Notes under the pieces: generated by a model
Told to the model about the DNA's origin: nothing
The model's input: only the letters and a program-made list of their open reading frames with translations
The model's database searches: none
Program-made: the position numbers and the translations under genes
Source: Persephonella sp. IF05-L8
GTDB taxonomy: Bacteria > Aquificota > Aquificia > Aquificales > Hydrogenothermaceae
Direction of reading: 5' to 3'
NCBI RefSeq assembly: GCF_000703045.1
Contig: NZ_JNLJ01000001.1
Span: forward strand, 897,501 to 961,500
Length of the DNA stretch: 64,000 nt
Shown here: in pieces, positions 51,390 through 61,026 of the stretch
How positions within the stretch are numbered: position 1 is the first letter of the stretch
How the letters are laid out: each line of letters opens with the position of its first letter

Positions 51390-54008
51390 TTACTCTCCTG
51401 ATTTTCTTCTTGCTTTATTTAATACCCTTTCTGCCTCTCTTATGCCCATGGCTGCAGCTTTTTCAAGGTCTGAGATGGCTTTTCTATACTCACCTTTTAC
51501 GTAATTACCATGTTCATAATAAAGTTTACCCCTTAAATAATAAGCATAAGCATTGTTAGGATTATATTTCAATACCATTGATAAGTCATTTATAGCCTTC
51601 CTGTAGTCTTTCAGTTTTAGATAAGAAAGAGCTCTTGTATGGTAAACATCCTCATTTTTATAACCTTTGTTTATTGCTTGGGTTAAATATGTTATTGCTC
51701 TTAAATATTTTCCCTTGTAGTAATAAATTTTTCCAATATAGTAGTAAACTTCTGGATTTGTATGACCAGAAGTTTCGGCTTTTAGAAAATACTTAAGTGC
51801 CTGGTCATAATTTTTTAGAGAATAATAGTATTTACCTTTTATATAATAAGCAAATGATAAGTTCTTACCTTGTTGTATTAAAATGTCTGCATAATGATTG
51901 GCTTTTGATAGATTATTTGTTTTTGAATATATGATAGCCAGCTTATTTACTATTTCTGCGTCATTATTATCTTCTGCGTATTTTTCAAGATATTCACGGG
52001 CTTTTTGATAATTACCTAATTTAAAATAAATCTGTCCTAAATAATATGTAATTTCTTGGTTGTCCGGATATTTTTGTTTTGCTTTTTGCAAATATTTAAG
52101 AGACAGTTTGTATGAGCCCTGTTTGTAGTATTTTTTACCCAGTAAAAAGTAGAGTTTATATATTTTGGGTTCTATATCTTCGGAAATAAGAGGATTTATT
52201 TCTATTGCTTTTTTATAAAATTTAAGAGCTTCCGAATATTTACCTTCTTGATAATAATGGTTGGCTATTTGGGTGTATATTTGGGAAAATCTTTTTCTCA
52301 GGGTTTTCTTTAAAGAAGGCTCTATGGAAATTGCTTTTTGGTAATGTTTTAAAGCTAAAAAGTAATTTCCTTTTTTATACTCTTCATCTGCAAGTTTTAA
52401 ATAAAGACTTACTTTTTTTGTTTTTGTTTCTGGTGACTTAGTTCTCTGGTAGTATATAAGAGCTGATTTTGTATCACCTAATTTTTCATAGATTTTGGCT
52501 ATTTGAAGGTATATTTTTGAGGGGTTATTAGTGTAGGAGAGAGCTTTTTTATAATATATTAGAGCCTGTTTTGGTTTTTTCTCATCCAGAGATTTTTTAG
52601 CTTTTTCTAAATAAATTTTTGCTACTTTAGGGTTTATATCTTCTTTTAATTCTGGATTTAATTTTAGAGCTTCTAAATAAAGTTCTAAGGCTTTATCGTA
52701 ATCTTTCTGTATAAAGAGAATATAGGCAATATTTTTCAGTATTTCTGGGTTTTTTTTGATTTGTTGGGCTTTTTCCAGATATTTCAATGCTGTATTATAG
52801 TCTCCAGCAGTAAGATGATAAAATCCCAGGTTTTTATAAGCTTCAAATAGTTTTTCCTGAGCTTCAGGTAAGCTTTTGACTTCCTCAAGATAAGAAATAG
52901 CTTTTTCTACCTGATTTTTTTTGAGATATATATCTCCAATTAGAAGCAATGCTATTTGATTATCAGGCTGAAGTTTCAATACTTTGTTTGCTATATTAAG
53001 AGCTTCATCGGTTTTACCCGTTTCGTAAAGGATTTTCCCATATAGAAGCAAAGATTGTATATGATTGGGATTTAACTGAAGTGCTTTCTTTAAAAATGAT
53101 ACTGCTTCAGGGATATCAATTCTTTTATAGGCTTTTTTTGCAAGGATATAGTACACATTAGGGTCGGTAATATTTTTTTTCTGAATTTCATCAATATCTA
53201 CACGGGAAAGAATAAAATCTAATTTATCATCAAGATTTTGTTGTTGAACATTTAGGCTTTTTGCTTTTAGAAGGACATCAAGAGCTTTAGAATATTCCTC
53301 TACAGAGACATATTCATTGTATATTTTCATATATGTATCAAAGAGCTCTTTTTTCAGGTTAGGGCTGGGAAAATCCTCTAATTTAAGTAGTTTTTCATAG
53401 TAATAGGCTACCTTTTTCAAATTTCCCTTTTCTTTGTATTTTTCAGCAGCTTTTTTGGAAAGTTCTTTTATTTTGGTGATTAGCTGGGATTTAAGCTGTT
53501 GTATATCTTTATCATCTTTGAAAGGACTATCGTTTATAGCTTTTATGGCATCTTCATATATGGAAATATTATTTTCTATATCTGAAATGGAGCTAAAGAA
53601 TTGGGCTGTTTTAAGATATATTTCTATTTTCTGTTTTAATCTCTTTTTTTCTTTTAAAAGTTGTTCAAGTTTTTTTTCATTAATCCATTTTCCTTGATAG
53701 TATATGTATCCTCTGGCAACTTTCTGTAAAATTGGGTCAGTGGAAATCTTTTTTTTAAGGTTTTCTATTTCATCTTTTTTTAGGAATTTTAGGACTATAA
53801 GCTGGTTATATCTTTTTAATGCTCTATCAAATAATGATTTTGCTTTTCTGTAATCTTTTTGTTGGTAGGCAATTTCTCCTTGTTTTTCCAGGTCTTTTGC
53901 CAGTTCGTAGACTTCTTTTTCCTGAAATATATACATGATTGCGGAGATTAAAATTGCAGAGCTTATTAAAATTAAAAGTAATCTTATATTCCCCCTTATG
54001 AAACTCAC
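51390..54008 (-). CDS. Membrane-anchored TPR repeat protein
   Basis: An 872-residue protein with a single N-terminal membrane span (LLLILISSAILISAIMYIF, residues about 10-28) and then many tetratricopeptide repeats covering most of the chain; typical units read AEEYKKGNYFLALKHYQKAI and AYYLRGKLYYEHGNYVKG. The repeats probably face the periplasm and form a long protein-binding solenoid. It may organise an envelope complex with the lipoprotein encoded just upstream, with which it overlaps by four bases, and the PilZ protein. Specific partners cannot be told. Confidence 0.85.
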   Translation of the reverse strand: MSFIRGNIRLLLILISSAILISAIMYIFQEKEVYELAKDLEKQGEIAYQQKDYRKAKSLFDRALKRYNQLIVLKFLKKDEIENLKKKISTDPILQKVARGYIYYQGKWINEKKLEQLLKEKKRLKQKIEIYLKTAQFFSSISDIENNISIYEDAIKAINDSPFKDDKDIQQLKSQLITKIKELSKKAAEKYKEKGNLKKVAYYYEKLLKLEDFPSPNLKKELFDTYMKIYNEYVSVEEYSKALDVLLKAKSLNVQQQNLDDKLDFILSRVDIDEIQKKNITDPNVYYILAKKAYKRIDIPEAVSFLKKALQLNPNHIQSLLLYGKILYETGKTDEALNIANKVLKLQPDNQIALLLIGDIYLKKNQVEKAISYLEEVKSLPEAQEKLFEAYKNLGFYHLTAGDYNTALKYLEKAQQIKKNPEILKNIAYILFIQKDYDKALELYLEALKLNPELKEDINPKVAKIYLEKAKKSLDEKKPKQALIYYKKALSYTNNPSKIYLQIAKIYEKLGDTKSALIYYQRTKSPETKTKKVSLYLKLADEEYKKGNYFLALKHYQKAISIEPSLKKTLRKRFSQIYTQIANHYYQEGKYSEALKFYKKAIEINPLISEDIEPKIYKLYFLLGKKYYKQGSYKLSLKYLQKAKQKYPDNQEITYYLGQIYFKLGNYQKAREYLEKYAEDNNDAEIVNKLAIIYSKTNNLSKANHYADILIQQGKNLSFAYYIKGKYYYSLKNYDQALKYFLKAETSGHTNPEVYYYIGKIYYYKGKYLRAITYLTQAINKGYKNEDVYHTRALSYLKLKDYRKAINDLSMVLKYNPNNAYAYYLRGKLYYEHGNYVKGEYRKAISDLEKAAAMGIREAERVLNKARRKSGE

Positions 54009-54961
54009 TGCTTAACCTCTTCAAACTTTTTTTGATATATTTTTAGATATTTGTTTTTTTGTTCTATAAATCTTTTTATTACTGGGGAAAGCTCTGATAA
54101 TATTTTTTTGTCTTCTTCTTTTATTTCCATAGCTGTTGATATTTCTTTGCTTAGAATGGCTTTTTTACCTAAGAAACTGTAAAAATCATCAATATTAATT
54201 CTGATTAAAGCCTTTAAATTTTCTATAATCCTTAAATATGTATATGCTCTTCTGTTATGTCCTCTTTCATAATAGCTAAAATTTTCCCGAACTTCTTTTA
54301 TAACGTATTTATTTTTTTTCATGTCATTAATGAGCTGTCCAAAGGCATTTTCAAGTTGTTGAAAATAGTCCAGGATATAATCTTTATTGGTAAAAAATAA
54401 CCATGAATTTTTAATGCTTTTTAAGGTTTTTATGTATTCCTGTAGCATTTTCTTACTTACTTCAAAACGATGAATAACTTCTTCGTCAAGGAGATTTTTC
54501 ATATCTTTTGTTAAATAATCAAGTAGTTGGTCGGTATGTTCAAGTAAGGCAAATATTTTTGCGTCGTTATTAATGAATATATCTATTACGTCTGTATCTC
54601 CAGCTTTTAAAGCCCAATAAAGAAAATATAAAAAATCTTTATGAAAATTTACGTAGTTGGAGAGATAAAATCTTTCTAAGATTTTAGCTGACTTTATATC
54701 TTTTGTTTTATCATAAGATAGGGTACAGTATTTAATTGTTTTTAATCTGTATTCATTCTGGAAATTTCTTATATAATTTTCTTTTAGGTATTCTTCTTGA
54801 TATTTTTTGTAATATTTTTCGCATAAAATAGGGAGGATTTTTGGGTCTTTTTTCTTTTTATAAAGGATTTCTAACTCATCAGTATCAAGCTTTTTATAAT
54901 CAATGCAAGAAGTTAAAAAAATAAACAAACTTATAAAGAAGAGAGTAATAAATTTCTTCAC
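54005..54961 (-). CDS. Lipoprotein of unknown function
   Basis: A 318-residue lipoprotein: MKKFITLFFISLFIFLTSC gives a lipobox with Cys19. The rest is Lys/Tyr/Asp-rich and predicted helical, with no repeat or domain I recognise; segments such as YCTLSYDKTKDIKSAKILE vaguely resemble helical solenoids. It overlaps the TPR gene by four bases and follows the PilZ gene by 63 bases, which points to a common envelope function. Confidence 0.75.
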   Translation of the reverse strand: MKKFITLFFISLFIFLTSCIDYKKLDTDELEILYKKKKDPKILPILCEKYYKKYQEEYLKENYIRNFQNEYRLKTIKYCTLSYDKTKDIKSAKILERFYLSNYVNFHKDFLYFLYWALKAGDTDVIDIFINNDAKIFALLEHTDQLLDYLTKDMKNLLDEEVIHRFEVSKKMLQEYIKTLKSIKNSWLFFTNKDYILDYFQQLENAFGQLINDMKKNKYVIKEVRENFSYYERGHNRRAYTYLRIIENLKALIRINIDDFYSFLGKKAILSKEISTAMEIKEEDKKILSELSPVIKRFIEQKNKYLKIYQKKFEEVKQ

Positions 54962-55024
54962 TTCCCTACCCCGTATTTAACTAAAATATAAATATAGTAT
55001 TCTATTACTTATTTTGTAAATGTT

Positions 55025-56062
55025 TTATCCAATTCTGTTTTTCATTAATTCCCTTAGTTTTTGCTGTTTTTTCTTTACAAATTTTAATATATAAGCTTCA
55101 TCTGCAGGTTTGATATTTTTAAATTTTATACCATAGCATATTATATTTTTCCTTTCTACTATGTTTACAACCTGTCCATTTAACTGAAGTTTTTTTCCTT
55201 CTATCTCAAACTCCATTTCTAACTCTGTTCCAATCTCAATTCCTACAGAATTTCTTTTGTTCTGGGGAATACATATTCTTATTCCACCTGCACTTATATC
55301 TTTACCTTCTGCTGTTATTATCTGAGGTTTTATGTCAGATAGTATTCTGGTTTTAATAGGAATGTCAATTTCTACTCTGGCATACTGTCTACGCTGTGTT
55401 CTTTTCATATCAACATGATGGGGAATTTGAAGTATTACTTTTCCACTGTCATATATGATATCTGTGACCTCTCCTTCAAGGGTATATATGGCATCATCTC
55501 TTCTCAGAAAGATTATTTTTATCTTTTTGCCTTTTAAGTCTGGGGGGGAAACTACATCAATCATAAGCCAGTACATATATTTTTCATCTTTGTCATACAG
55601 AGAAACGGGAAATGTCTGGTTTTGATAATTAAGTCTTCCTCCCTGAAATAGTTCAATATCTTTGGTTGATGTAAGAGGAACAAATGGTGGAACAAAATCA
55701 AAACCTAATTTTTTGCGGCTTTCTTTTATTAGTTCTTCATCATAGTCTGGATTTTCATTTACGTACTGGTCTATTACCTTTTCAAAGGAAGCCTTTACTT
55801 CCAGTGATAAAAAAGGGTCTCTGTCTATTTTTTTGGAGTATTTCCACAATATATCAATTATTTTGTCGGATAGACCTTTTTCTTTTGCGTTTTTGTAGAA
55901 TAGTTTCTTTAAAAATCTGGCTTTTATTGTTTTTCTGAAATATAGGATGGCTATGAAAATTATAACTAAAAATAGAATTATAAAAATTAAGAGAAGGATT
56001 TCTGTTATTTGCGTATCTGTTGCTGACTTAAAAGATTCAAGTGCTTTTAGTCTTTCGTCCAA
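55025..56062 (-). CDS. Membrane PilZ-domain c-di-GMP receptor, YcgR-like
   Basis: A 345-residue protein with one N-terminal membrane span (ITEILLLIFIILFLVIIFIA), a helical linker, a YcgR/PilZN-like beta domain (about 140-215), and a C-terminal PilZ domain. The c-di-GMP contacts are visible as RRQYAR near 222-227 and DISAGGIRI near 258. Such proteins slow flagellar motors or control envelope and type IV pilus processes in response to c-di-GMP. It heads the PilZ, lipoprotein, TPR, LOG, kinase run. No flagellar gene is in the window. Confidence 0.85.
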   Translation of the reverse strand: MDERLKALESFKSATDTQITEILLLIFIILFLVIIFIAILYFRKTIKARFLKKLFYKNAKEKGLSDKIIDILWKYSKKIDRDPFLSLEVKASFEKVIDQYVNENPDYDEELIKESRKKLGFDFVPPFVPLTSTKDIELFQGGRLNYQNQTFPVSLYDKDEKYMYWLMIDVVSPPDLKGKKIKIIFLRRDDAIYTLEGEVTDIIYDSGKVILQIPHHVDMKRTQRRQYARVEIDIPIKTRILSDIKPQIITAEGKDISAGGIRICIPQNKRNSVGIEIGTELEMEFEIEGKKLQLNGQVVNIVERKNIICYGIKFKNIKPADEAYILKFVKKKQQKLRELMKNRIG

Positions 56063-56079
56063 TTATTAACCTAATTAAA

Positions 56080-56095
56080 GGGGGCTGAAGCCCCC
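56080..56095 (-). terminator. Hairpin terminator after glnA
   Basis: Stem GGGGGC / GCCCCC with a four-base loop, eight bases past the glnA stop. The minus-strand tail is only TTTAATT, so termination may be partial and read into the PilZ gene. Confidence 0.7.
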
Positions 56096-56103
56096 TTTTT
56101 TGA

Positions 56104-57531
56104 TTAAATATCGTAATATAGCTCAAATTCTTTAGGGTGTGGAACAAGTCTAATCGCATCAACTTCTTCTTGTTTTGTCTCAATCCACATGTTAATGAAG
56201 TCTTCGTCCATAACTCCACCTTTTGTGAGGAAATCCATATCTTCTTTGAGGGCATCAATTGCTTCCTGGAGAGAAGCTGGAGTTGATGGGACATTTGCAA
56301 GTTCTTCTGGTGGAAGAGAGTAAATATCTTTGTCTAATGGTTCACCTGGGTGGATTTGGTTTTCAATACCATCAATTGCAGCCATTAAAAGTGCAACAAA
56401 TGCAAGGTATGGGTTTGAAGATGCATCTGGAAATCTTACTTCAATTCTCTTAGCTTTTGGAGAGGCTGAACCCATAGGTATTCTTATAGCAGCAGACCTG
56501 TTTCTTGCAGAGTAAGCAAGTCTTACTGGAGCTTCAAATCCTGGAACAAGTCTGTGGTAAGAGTTAGTTGTTGGGTTTGTAAATGCTGCAATAGCTTTTC
56601 CGTGTTTGATAATACCACCAATTGCATAAAGTGCTATTTCAGAAAGACCTGCATACTGGTCTCCTGCAAACTGGTTTTCACCATCTTTCCAGATAGAGAA
56701 GTGTGTATGCATACCAGAACCATTATCACCTGCAATTGGCTTTGGAAGGAATGTTACATATTTTCCATGTCTGTATCCTACATTTCTGAGAACATATTTG
56801 TATTTGAGAACGTTGTCACCAGTTGTTACAAGGTCAGAAAATCTAAAGTTAATTTCACCCTGTCCAGCTGTTCCAACTTCGTGGTGTTCTCTTTCTACTG
56901 TGATACCAACTTCTTCAAGTGTTTTTACCATATCTCTTCTGATGTCAAACATCTTATCTAATGGTGGAACAGGGAAGTATCCTCTTTTGTAAGGTGTTTT
57001 ATATCCAAGGTTAGGCATTTCTTCTCTACCTGTGTTCCACCAACCCTCAATAGAGTCTACTTCATAGTAAGAGTGGTTTGGACCATTGCTGAATTTGATG
57101 TCATCAAAGATAAAGAATTCTGCTTCAGGTCCAAAGTAAGCAATATCTCCAATACCTGTTGATTTGAGGAATTCAATAGCTTTTTTAGCTATCTGTCTTG
57201 GGTCTCTGTTGTATGGTTCTCTTGTAATAGGGTCAACTACATCACAGATTAATGATACTGTTGGGTCGGAGATAAATGGGTCAATAAATGCAGATTTTGG
57301 GTCAGGTATCAGGAGCATGTCTGATTCCTGAATGCCTTTCCAACCTCTAATTGAAGAACCATCAAATGGAATTCCATTTTCAAAACTTTCAGCTGAAAAC
57401 TCATGTGCTGGGATTGTCAGGTGTTGCCACTGACCAAATGGGTCTGAAAATTTCAGGTCAATAAAAGCAATCCCTTTTTCTGAGATAACTCTTAAAACAT
57501 CGTCCGGTGTCTGACACTGTATCATTGCCAT
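56104..57531 (-). CDS. glnA: Glutamine synthetase type I
   Basis: Forms glutamine from glutamate, ammonia and ATP; the main ammonium assimilation enzyme. The 475-residue chain has DGSSIRGWKGIQESDM, the metal and substrate motifs EAEFFIFD, GQGEINFRFSDL, NGSGMHTHFS (NDNGSGMH region) and the ATP loop KPIAGD. IYSLPPEE near the C-terminus keeps the Tyr that is adenylylated in the GSI-beta group. The start ATG 57531 lies eight bases after GGAGG; a TTG at 57546 is inside that site. It is 30 bases downstream of glnB and shares its sigma-54 promoter. Confidence 0.96.
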   Translation of the reverse strand: MAMIQCQTPDDVLRVISEKGIAFIDLKFSDPFGQWQHLTIPAHEFSAESFENGIPFDGSSIRGWKGIQESDMLLIPDPKSAFIDPFISDPTVSLICDVVDPITREPYNRDPRQIAKKAIEFLKSTGIGDIAYFGPEAEFFIFDDIKFSNGPNHSYYEVDSIEGWWNTGREEMPNLGYKTPYKRGYFPVPPLDKMFDIRRDMVKTLEEVGITVEREHHEVGTAGQGEINFRFSDLVTTGDNVLKYKYVLRNVGYRHGKYVTFLPKPIAGDNGSGMHTHFSIWKDGENQFAGDQYAGLSEIALYAIGGIIKHGKAIAAFTNPTTNSYHRLVPGFEAPVRLAYSARNRSAAIRIPMGSASPKAKRIEVRFPDASSNPYLAFVALLMAAIDGIENQIHPGEPLDKDIYSLPPEELANVPSTPASLQEAIDALKEDMDFLTKGGVMDEDFINMWIETKQEEVDAIRLVPHPKEFELYYDI

Positions 57532-57561
57532 GAAAAATACCTCCAAAAAGTTTTTTATCTT

Positions 57562-57912
<351 letters not shown>

Positions 57913-57922
57913 TTATGTTTTA

Positions 57923-57940
57923 AAGCAAAATCTTTGCCAA
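57923..57940 (-). promoter_or_regulatory. Sigma-54 promoter of glnB-glnA
   Basis: Minus strand TTGGCAAAGATTTTGCTT: the -24 GG and -12 GC are separated by ten bases, as in the consensus TGGCAC-N5-TTGC. The predicted start near 57913 leaves a short leader with the ribosome-binding site. Confidence 0.8.
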
Positions 57941-57979
57941 TTTAAAAGGGTTTATTTTTAATCAAATTCTACGCCTTCA

Positions 57980-58005
57980 GCATAATTTTTATGCATACGA
58001 ATGCA
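57980..58005. promoter_or_regulatory. Inverted repeats upstream of the sigma-54 promoter
   Basis: TGCATACGAATGCA (57992-58005) and the overlapping GCATAA-TTT-TTATGC (57980-57994). Their place about 80-90 bases upstream of the predicted start suits an NtrC-like enhancer site, although the match to the enteric NtrC consensus is partial. They also directly follow the aldehyde dehydrogenase gene, so a weak hairpin terminator is an alternative. Confidence 0.45.
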
Positions 58006-58011
58006 CATTGT

Positions 58012-59436
58012 TTAGGCATTCAGGTCAAAAACCACAACTTTTATTTCTGTATAATCCTCTATCGCAAATTTAGGACCTTCTCTTCCTATTCCACTTCCCT
58101 TTACTCCTCCATAAGGCATATTGTCTGCCCTGAATGTAGGTATGTCATTTATGATTACACCGCCTACTTCTGCATTTTCAATAAATTTCCATGCATTTTT
58201 TATATTGTTTGTGAAGACCCCTACCTGAAGACCATAATTGGATTTGTTTACCAGTGCCAGTGCTTCGTCTATATCCTTGAATTTTTTCACGGTTACGACA
58301 GGGGCAAATGCTTCCTCATAGAATAATTTGGTTTCTTCTGGTACATCTACTACCACCGTAGGTTTAAATATAGTTTTTTCTGCTTCGCCACCTGTGGCAA
58401 CCTTCGCTCCCTTCTCCACAGCTTCCTGTATCCAGGATTGAATTCTGTTTACCTCATCCACGGTTATTATAGGACCCACATCTGTTTCTTCATCCATAGG
58501 GTCTCCAAATTTAAGTTTGGAAACTTCCTGCTTTAAAAGTTCATAAAATCTATCTGCAACTTTTTCATGAACCAGTATTCTTTGAACTGATATACAGACC
58601 TGTCCTGCAACTGCAAATCCACCTGCAACAGCTTTTTTAGCTGCAAGCTCAAGGTTGGCATCTTCATCAACCACAACAGCGGAGTTAGAACCAAGCTCCA
58701 TAACGATTTTTTTAAGTCCTGCCTGTTTTGCTATTATTTCACCTACTTTAAGGGAGCCTGTAAAAGAAACCACTCTAACATCTGGATGGGTTGTCATTGC
58801 CTGTCCAACATCTGCAAAACCAGGGATAATTGATACTGCTTCTTCTGGAACGCCTGCTTCCAGAAATAGTTCACAAAGCATTGTTGGGGAAAGTGGTGTT
58901 CTTTCGCTGGGTTTCAGAACAAACGGACAACCTGCTGCAATTGAAGGAGCTATTTTATGGGCTGTAAGATTAAGTGGAAAATTAAAAGGTGTTATAGCCG
59001 CAACAATGCCGGCCGGTTCCCTGAAATAAAAACCCTTTTTACCTTTTCCATTGGGAGAAGCATCTATATGAACATACTCACCTTCTATTCTTTTGGCTTC
59101 CTCGGCTGATAAGGTGATAGTGTTGATTGCCCTTTCAACTTCTGTTCTGGCTTCTCTTATTGTTTTTCCTACTTCATAAACAATTGTTCTGGCAAACTCT
59201 TCTTTTCTTTCTTCAAGAAGATTTGCTACTTTCAGGAGAATTTTGTATTTTTCGTAGGAGGATAGCTCCTTTAGTTTTTGAAGTCCAATTTTTGCTTTTA
59301 CTATGGCCTTTTGGACATCTTCAGGGGAGCCTTTTGGAACTTCTCCGATTTTTTCCTGGGTGTAGGGATAAATAACATCTATTTTTTCTTCTTTATCTAC
59401 CCTCTGCCCACCAATTATCATCGGAAGTTTTATCAT
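58012..59436 (-). CDS. Aldehyde dehydrogenase family protein
   Basis: A 474-residue NAD(P)-dependent dehydrogenase. The catalytic Cys is in AGQVCISVQR near 284, the general-base Glu in VMELGSNSA near 250, and the cofactor region has ITPFNFPLNL and VSFTGSLKVGEIIA. It resembles the lactaldehyde/glyceraldehyde-3-phosphate (non-phosphorylating) group found in thermophiles and methanogens (such as MJ1411). Substrate cannot be fixed from sequence. It stands upstream of glnB on the same strand but with its own region, and is divergent from ruvA across 64 bases. Confidence 0.85.
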   Translation of the reverse strand: MIKLPMIIGGQRVDKEEKIDVIYPYTQEKIGEVPKGSPEDVQKAIVKAKIGLQKLKELSSYEKYKILLKVANLLEERKEEFARTIVYEVGKTIREARTEVERAINTITLSAEEAKRIEGEYVHIDASPNGKGKKGFYFREPAGIVAAITPFNFPLNLTAHKIAPSIAAGCPFVLKPSERTPLSPTMLCELFLEAGVPEEAVSIIPGFADVGQAMTTHPDVRVVSFTGSLKVGEIIAKQAGLKKIVMELGSNSAVVVDEDANLELAAKKAVAGGFAVAGQVCISVQRILVHEKVADRFYELLKQEVSKLKFGDPMDEETDVGPIITVDEVNRIQSWIQEAVEKGAKVATGGEAEKTIFKPTVVVDVPEETKLFYEEAFAPVVTVKKFKDIDEALALVNKSNYGLQVGVFTNNIKNAWKFIENAEVGGVIINDIPTFRADNMPYGGVKGSGIGREGPKFAIEDYTEIKVVVFDLNA

Positions 59437-59500
59437 GGTTGTATGCCCTCCTGACTTTATATTATTTTAATACAAAATTGTTAAATTTTGGGGAGATTTA

Positions 59501-60037
59501 ATGATTGAGTTTATTCAGGGGAATATTGTTGAAAAAAATGAGGATTACATTGTTATTGAAAAAGGGGGAGTTGGATTTAAGATTTATGTGCCTTATGAAA
59601 TTGAGGATGGAAAGGTCTATACAAAATTGGTGGTTAAAGATGATGGTTTTTTCTTATATGGGTTTAAAAACAGAGAAGACAGGGATTTGTTTGAACAGCT
59701 TACTGGTATAACAGGAATTGGGGTAAAGCATGCTTTTTCTATTTTAAAAAGATTTACCGGTGGAGAGGTTATCCAGATTATAGATGAAGGGGATGTTCAG
59801 GCTTTAATGGATGTGCCAGGAATAGGCAAAAAAACTGCCCAGAGAATTATTTTTGAGCTTAAAGGAAAATTACAGTTTTTTGAAAATGAGTTACTGGAAG
59901 ATATTGTAAATGCTCTGTTATCCCTTGGTTTTGAAAAAAAAGATGCAGTATGGGCTGCCAGAGAAGCCCTGAAAGAAACCAAAGAGCTTGAAATTGCAAT
60001 AAAAAAAGCCCTTCAAAAACTGTCTGAAAAAGGATAG
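59501..60037 (+). CDS. ruvA: Holliday junction DNA helicase subunit RuvA
   Basis: A 178-residue junction-binding protein that loads RuvB for branch migration. N-terminal OB fold (MIEFIQGNIVEKNEDYIVIE), two helix-hairpin-helix motifs (LTGITGIGVKHAFSIL and LMDVPGIGKKTAQRIIFELK) and the C-terminal RuvB-binding domain (about 130-178). GGGGAG precedes the ATG. ruvB is not adjacent. Confidence 0.94.
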   Translation: MIEFIQGNIVEKNEDYIVIEKGGVGFKIYVPYEIEDGKVYTKLVVKDDGFFLYGFKNREDRDLFEQLTGITGIGVKHAFSILKRFTGGEVIQIIDEGDVQALMDVPGIGKKTAQRIIFELKGKLQFFENELLEDIVNALLSLGFEKKDAVWAAREALKETKELEIAIKKALQKLSEKG

Positions 60038-60078
60038 AATTTTATAGCTTTATATAAAAATTATAAAGGTGTAGGAAG

Positions 60079-61026
60079 GTGTGGATTTTAGGCGAACATG
60101 ATGAACCTGTAAGAAAGACCCGTAAATCTATACTGGAGCTGGTTGGAAATACTCCTTTAATAAAATTAGAAAAGTCCCTTCCAGATGATATAAAGGAAAA
60201 ACCTGTTGAGATTTACGCAAAATTAGAAGGATACAATCCTGGTGGTTCTGTTAAAGATAGACCTGCCACCAGAATGATTGTTGAGGCTATCCAGTCTGGC
60301 AAATTAACAAAGGATAAAATTATTCTGGATGCCACCTCAGGTAATACAGGAATTGCACTTGCTATGGTTGGAACTGCTCTGGGTTATAAAGTAGAATTGG
60401 CAATGCCCTCCAATGTAAGTGAAGAGAGAAAAAGAATTATTCAGGCATATGGAGCCAAAATACATTATACAGACCCTTTACAAAGCACAGATGGAGCGAT
60501 TTTGTATGTAAGAGAGCTTATAGAAAAATATCCAGATAAATACTACTACATTGACCAGTATAACAATGATGCCAACTGGCGTTCCCACTTTTATTCAACT
60601 GCCGTTGAGATATGGAACCAGACCAACCAGAGAATAACCCATTTTATAGCCGGTATTGGAACTGGTGGAACAATAATGGGGACAGGAAGAAGATTAAAAA
60701 TTTTTAACCCTGATATCCAGATAATAGGAGTTCAGCCAGATAGTCCATTTCACGGAATAGAGGGGCTCAAATATATAGAGACATCTATCAAACCTGGAAT
60801 ATTTGATGAAAACAGGCTGGACAGGACAATGTTTATTGGGACTGATATTGCTTATGAAAGGGCAAGAAGTCTTGCCAGAAAAGAAGGGGTGTTTGTAGGA
60901 CAGTCATCAGGGGCGGCTTTTGAGGCTGCCATCCAGATTGCGAGGGAAATAGATGAAGGTGTTATTGTCTTTATATGTCCTGACGGAGGCGAAAAATACC
61001 TGACAACTGCCCTGTGGGAGATTTAA
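60079..61026 (+). CDS. cysM: Cysteine synthase family PLP enzyme (CysM-like)
   Basis: A 315-residue PLP-dependent beta-replacement enzyme making cysteine from O-acetylserine (or O-phosphoserine) and sulfide or thiosulfate. SILELVGNTPLIKLEK, PLP-Lys motif NPGGSVKDRPA, the phosphate loop/substrate loop TSGNTGIALAMVG, and the cofactor-binding GTGGTIMGTGR are all present; SSGAAFEAA near the end binds the pyridine nitrogen. The start is GTG 60079. Its stop codon overlaps that of gpgS on the other strand. CysK versus CysM assignment is not certain. Confidence 0.85.
   Translation: MWILGEHDEPVRKTRKSILELVGNTPLIKLEKSLPDDIKEKPVEIYAKLEGYNPGGSVKDRPATRMIVEAIQSGKLTKDKIILDATSGNTGIALAMVGTALGYKVELAMPSNVSEERKRIIQAYGAKIHYTDPLQSTDGAILYVRELIEKYPDKYYYIDQYNNDANWRSHFYSTAVEIWNQTNQRITHFIAGIGTGGTIMGTGRRLKIFNPDIQIIGVQPDSPFHGIEGLKYIETSIKPGIFDENRLDRTMFIGTDIAYERARSLARKEGVFVGQSSGAAFEAAIQIAREIDEGVIVFICPDGGEKYLTTALWEI

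Noticed and set aside
51390-54008. DNA tandem repeats in the TPR gene
   Set aside because: The repetition is at protein level; the nucleotide units are diverged, so no DNA repeat or recombination element is claimed.
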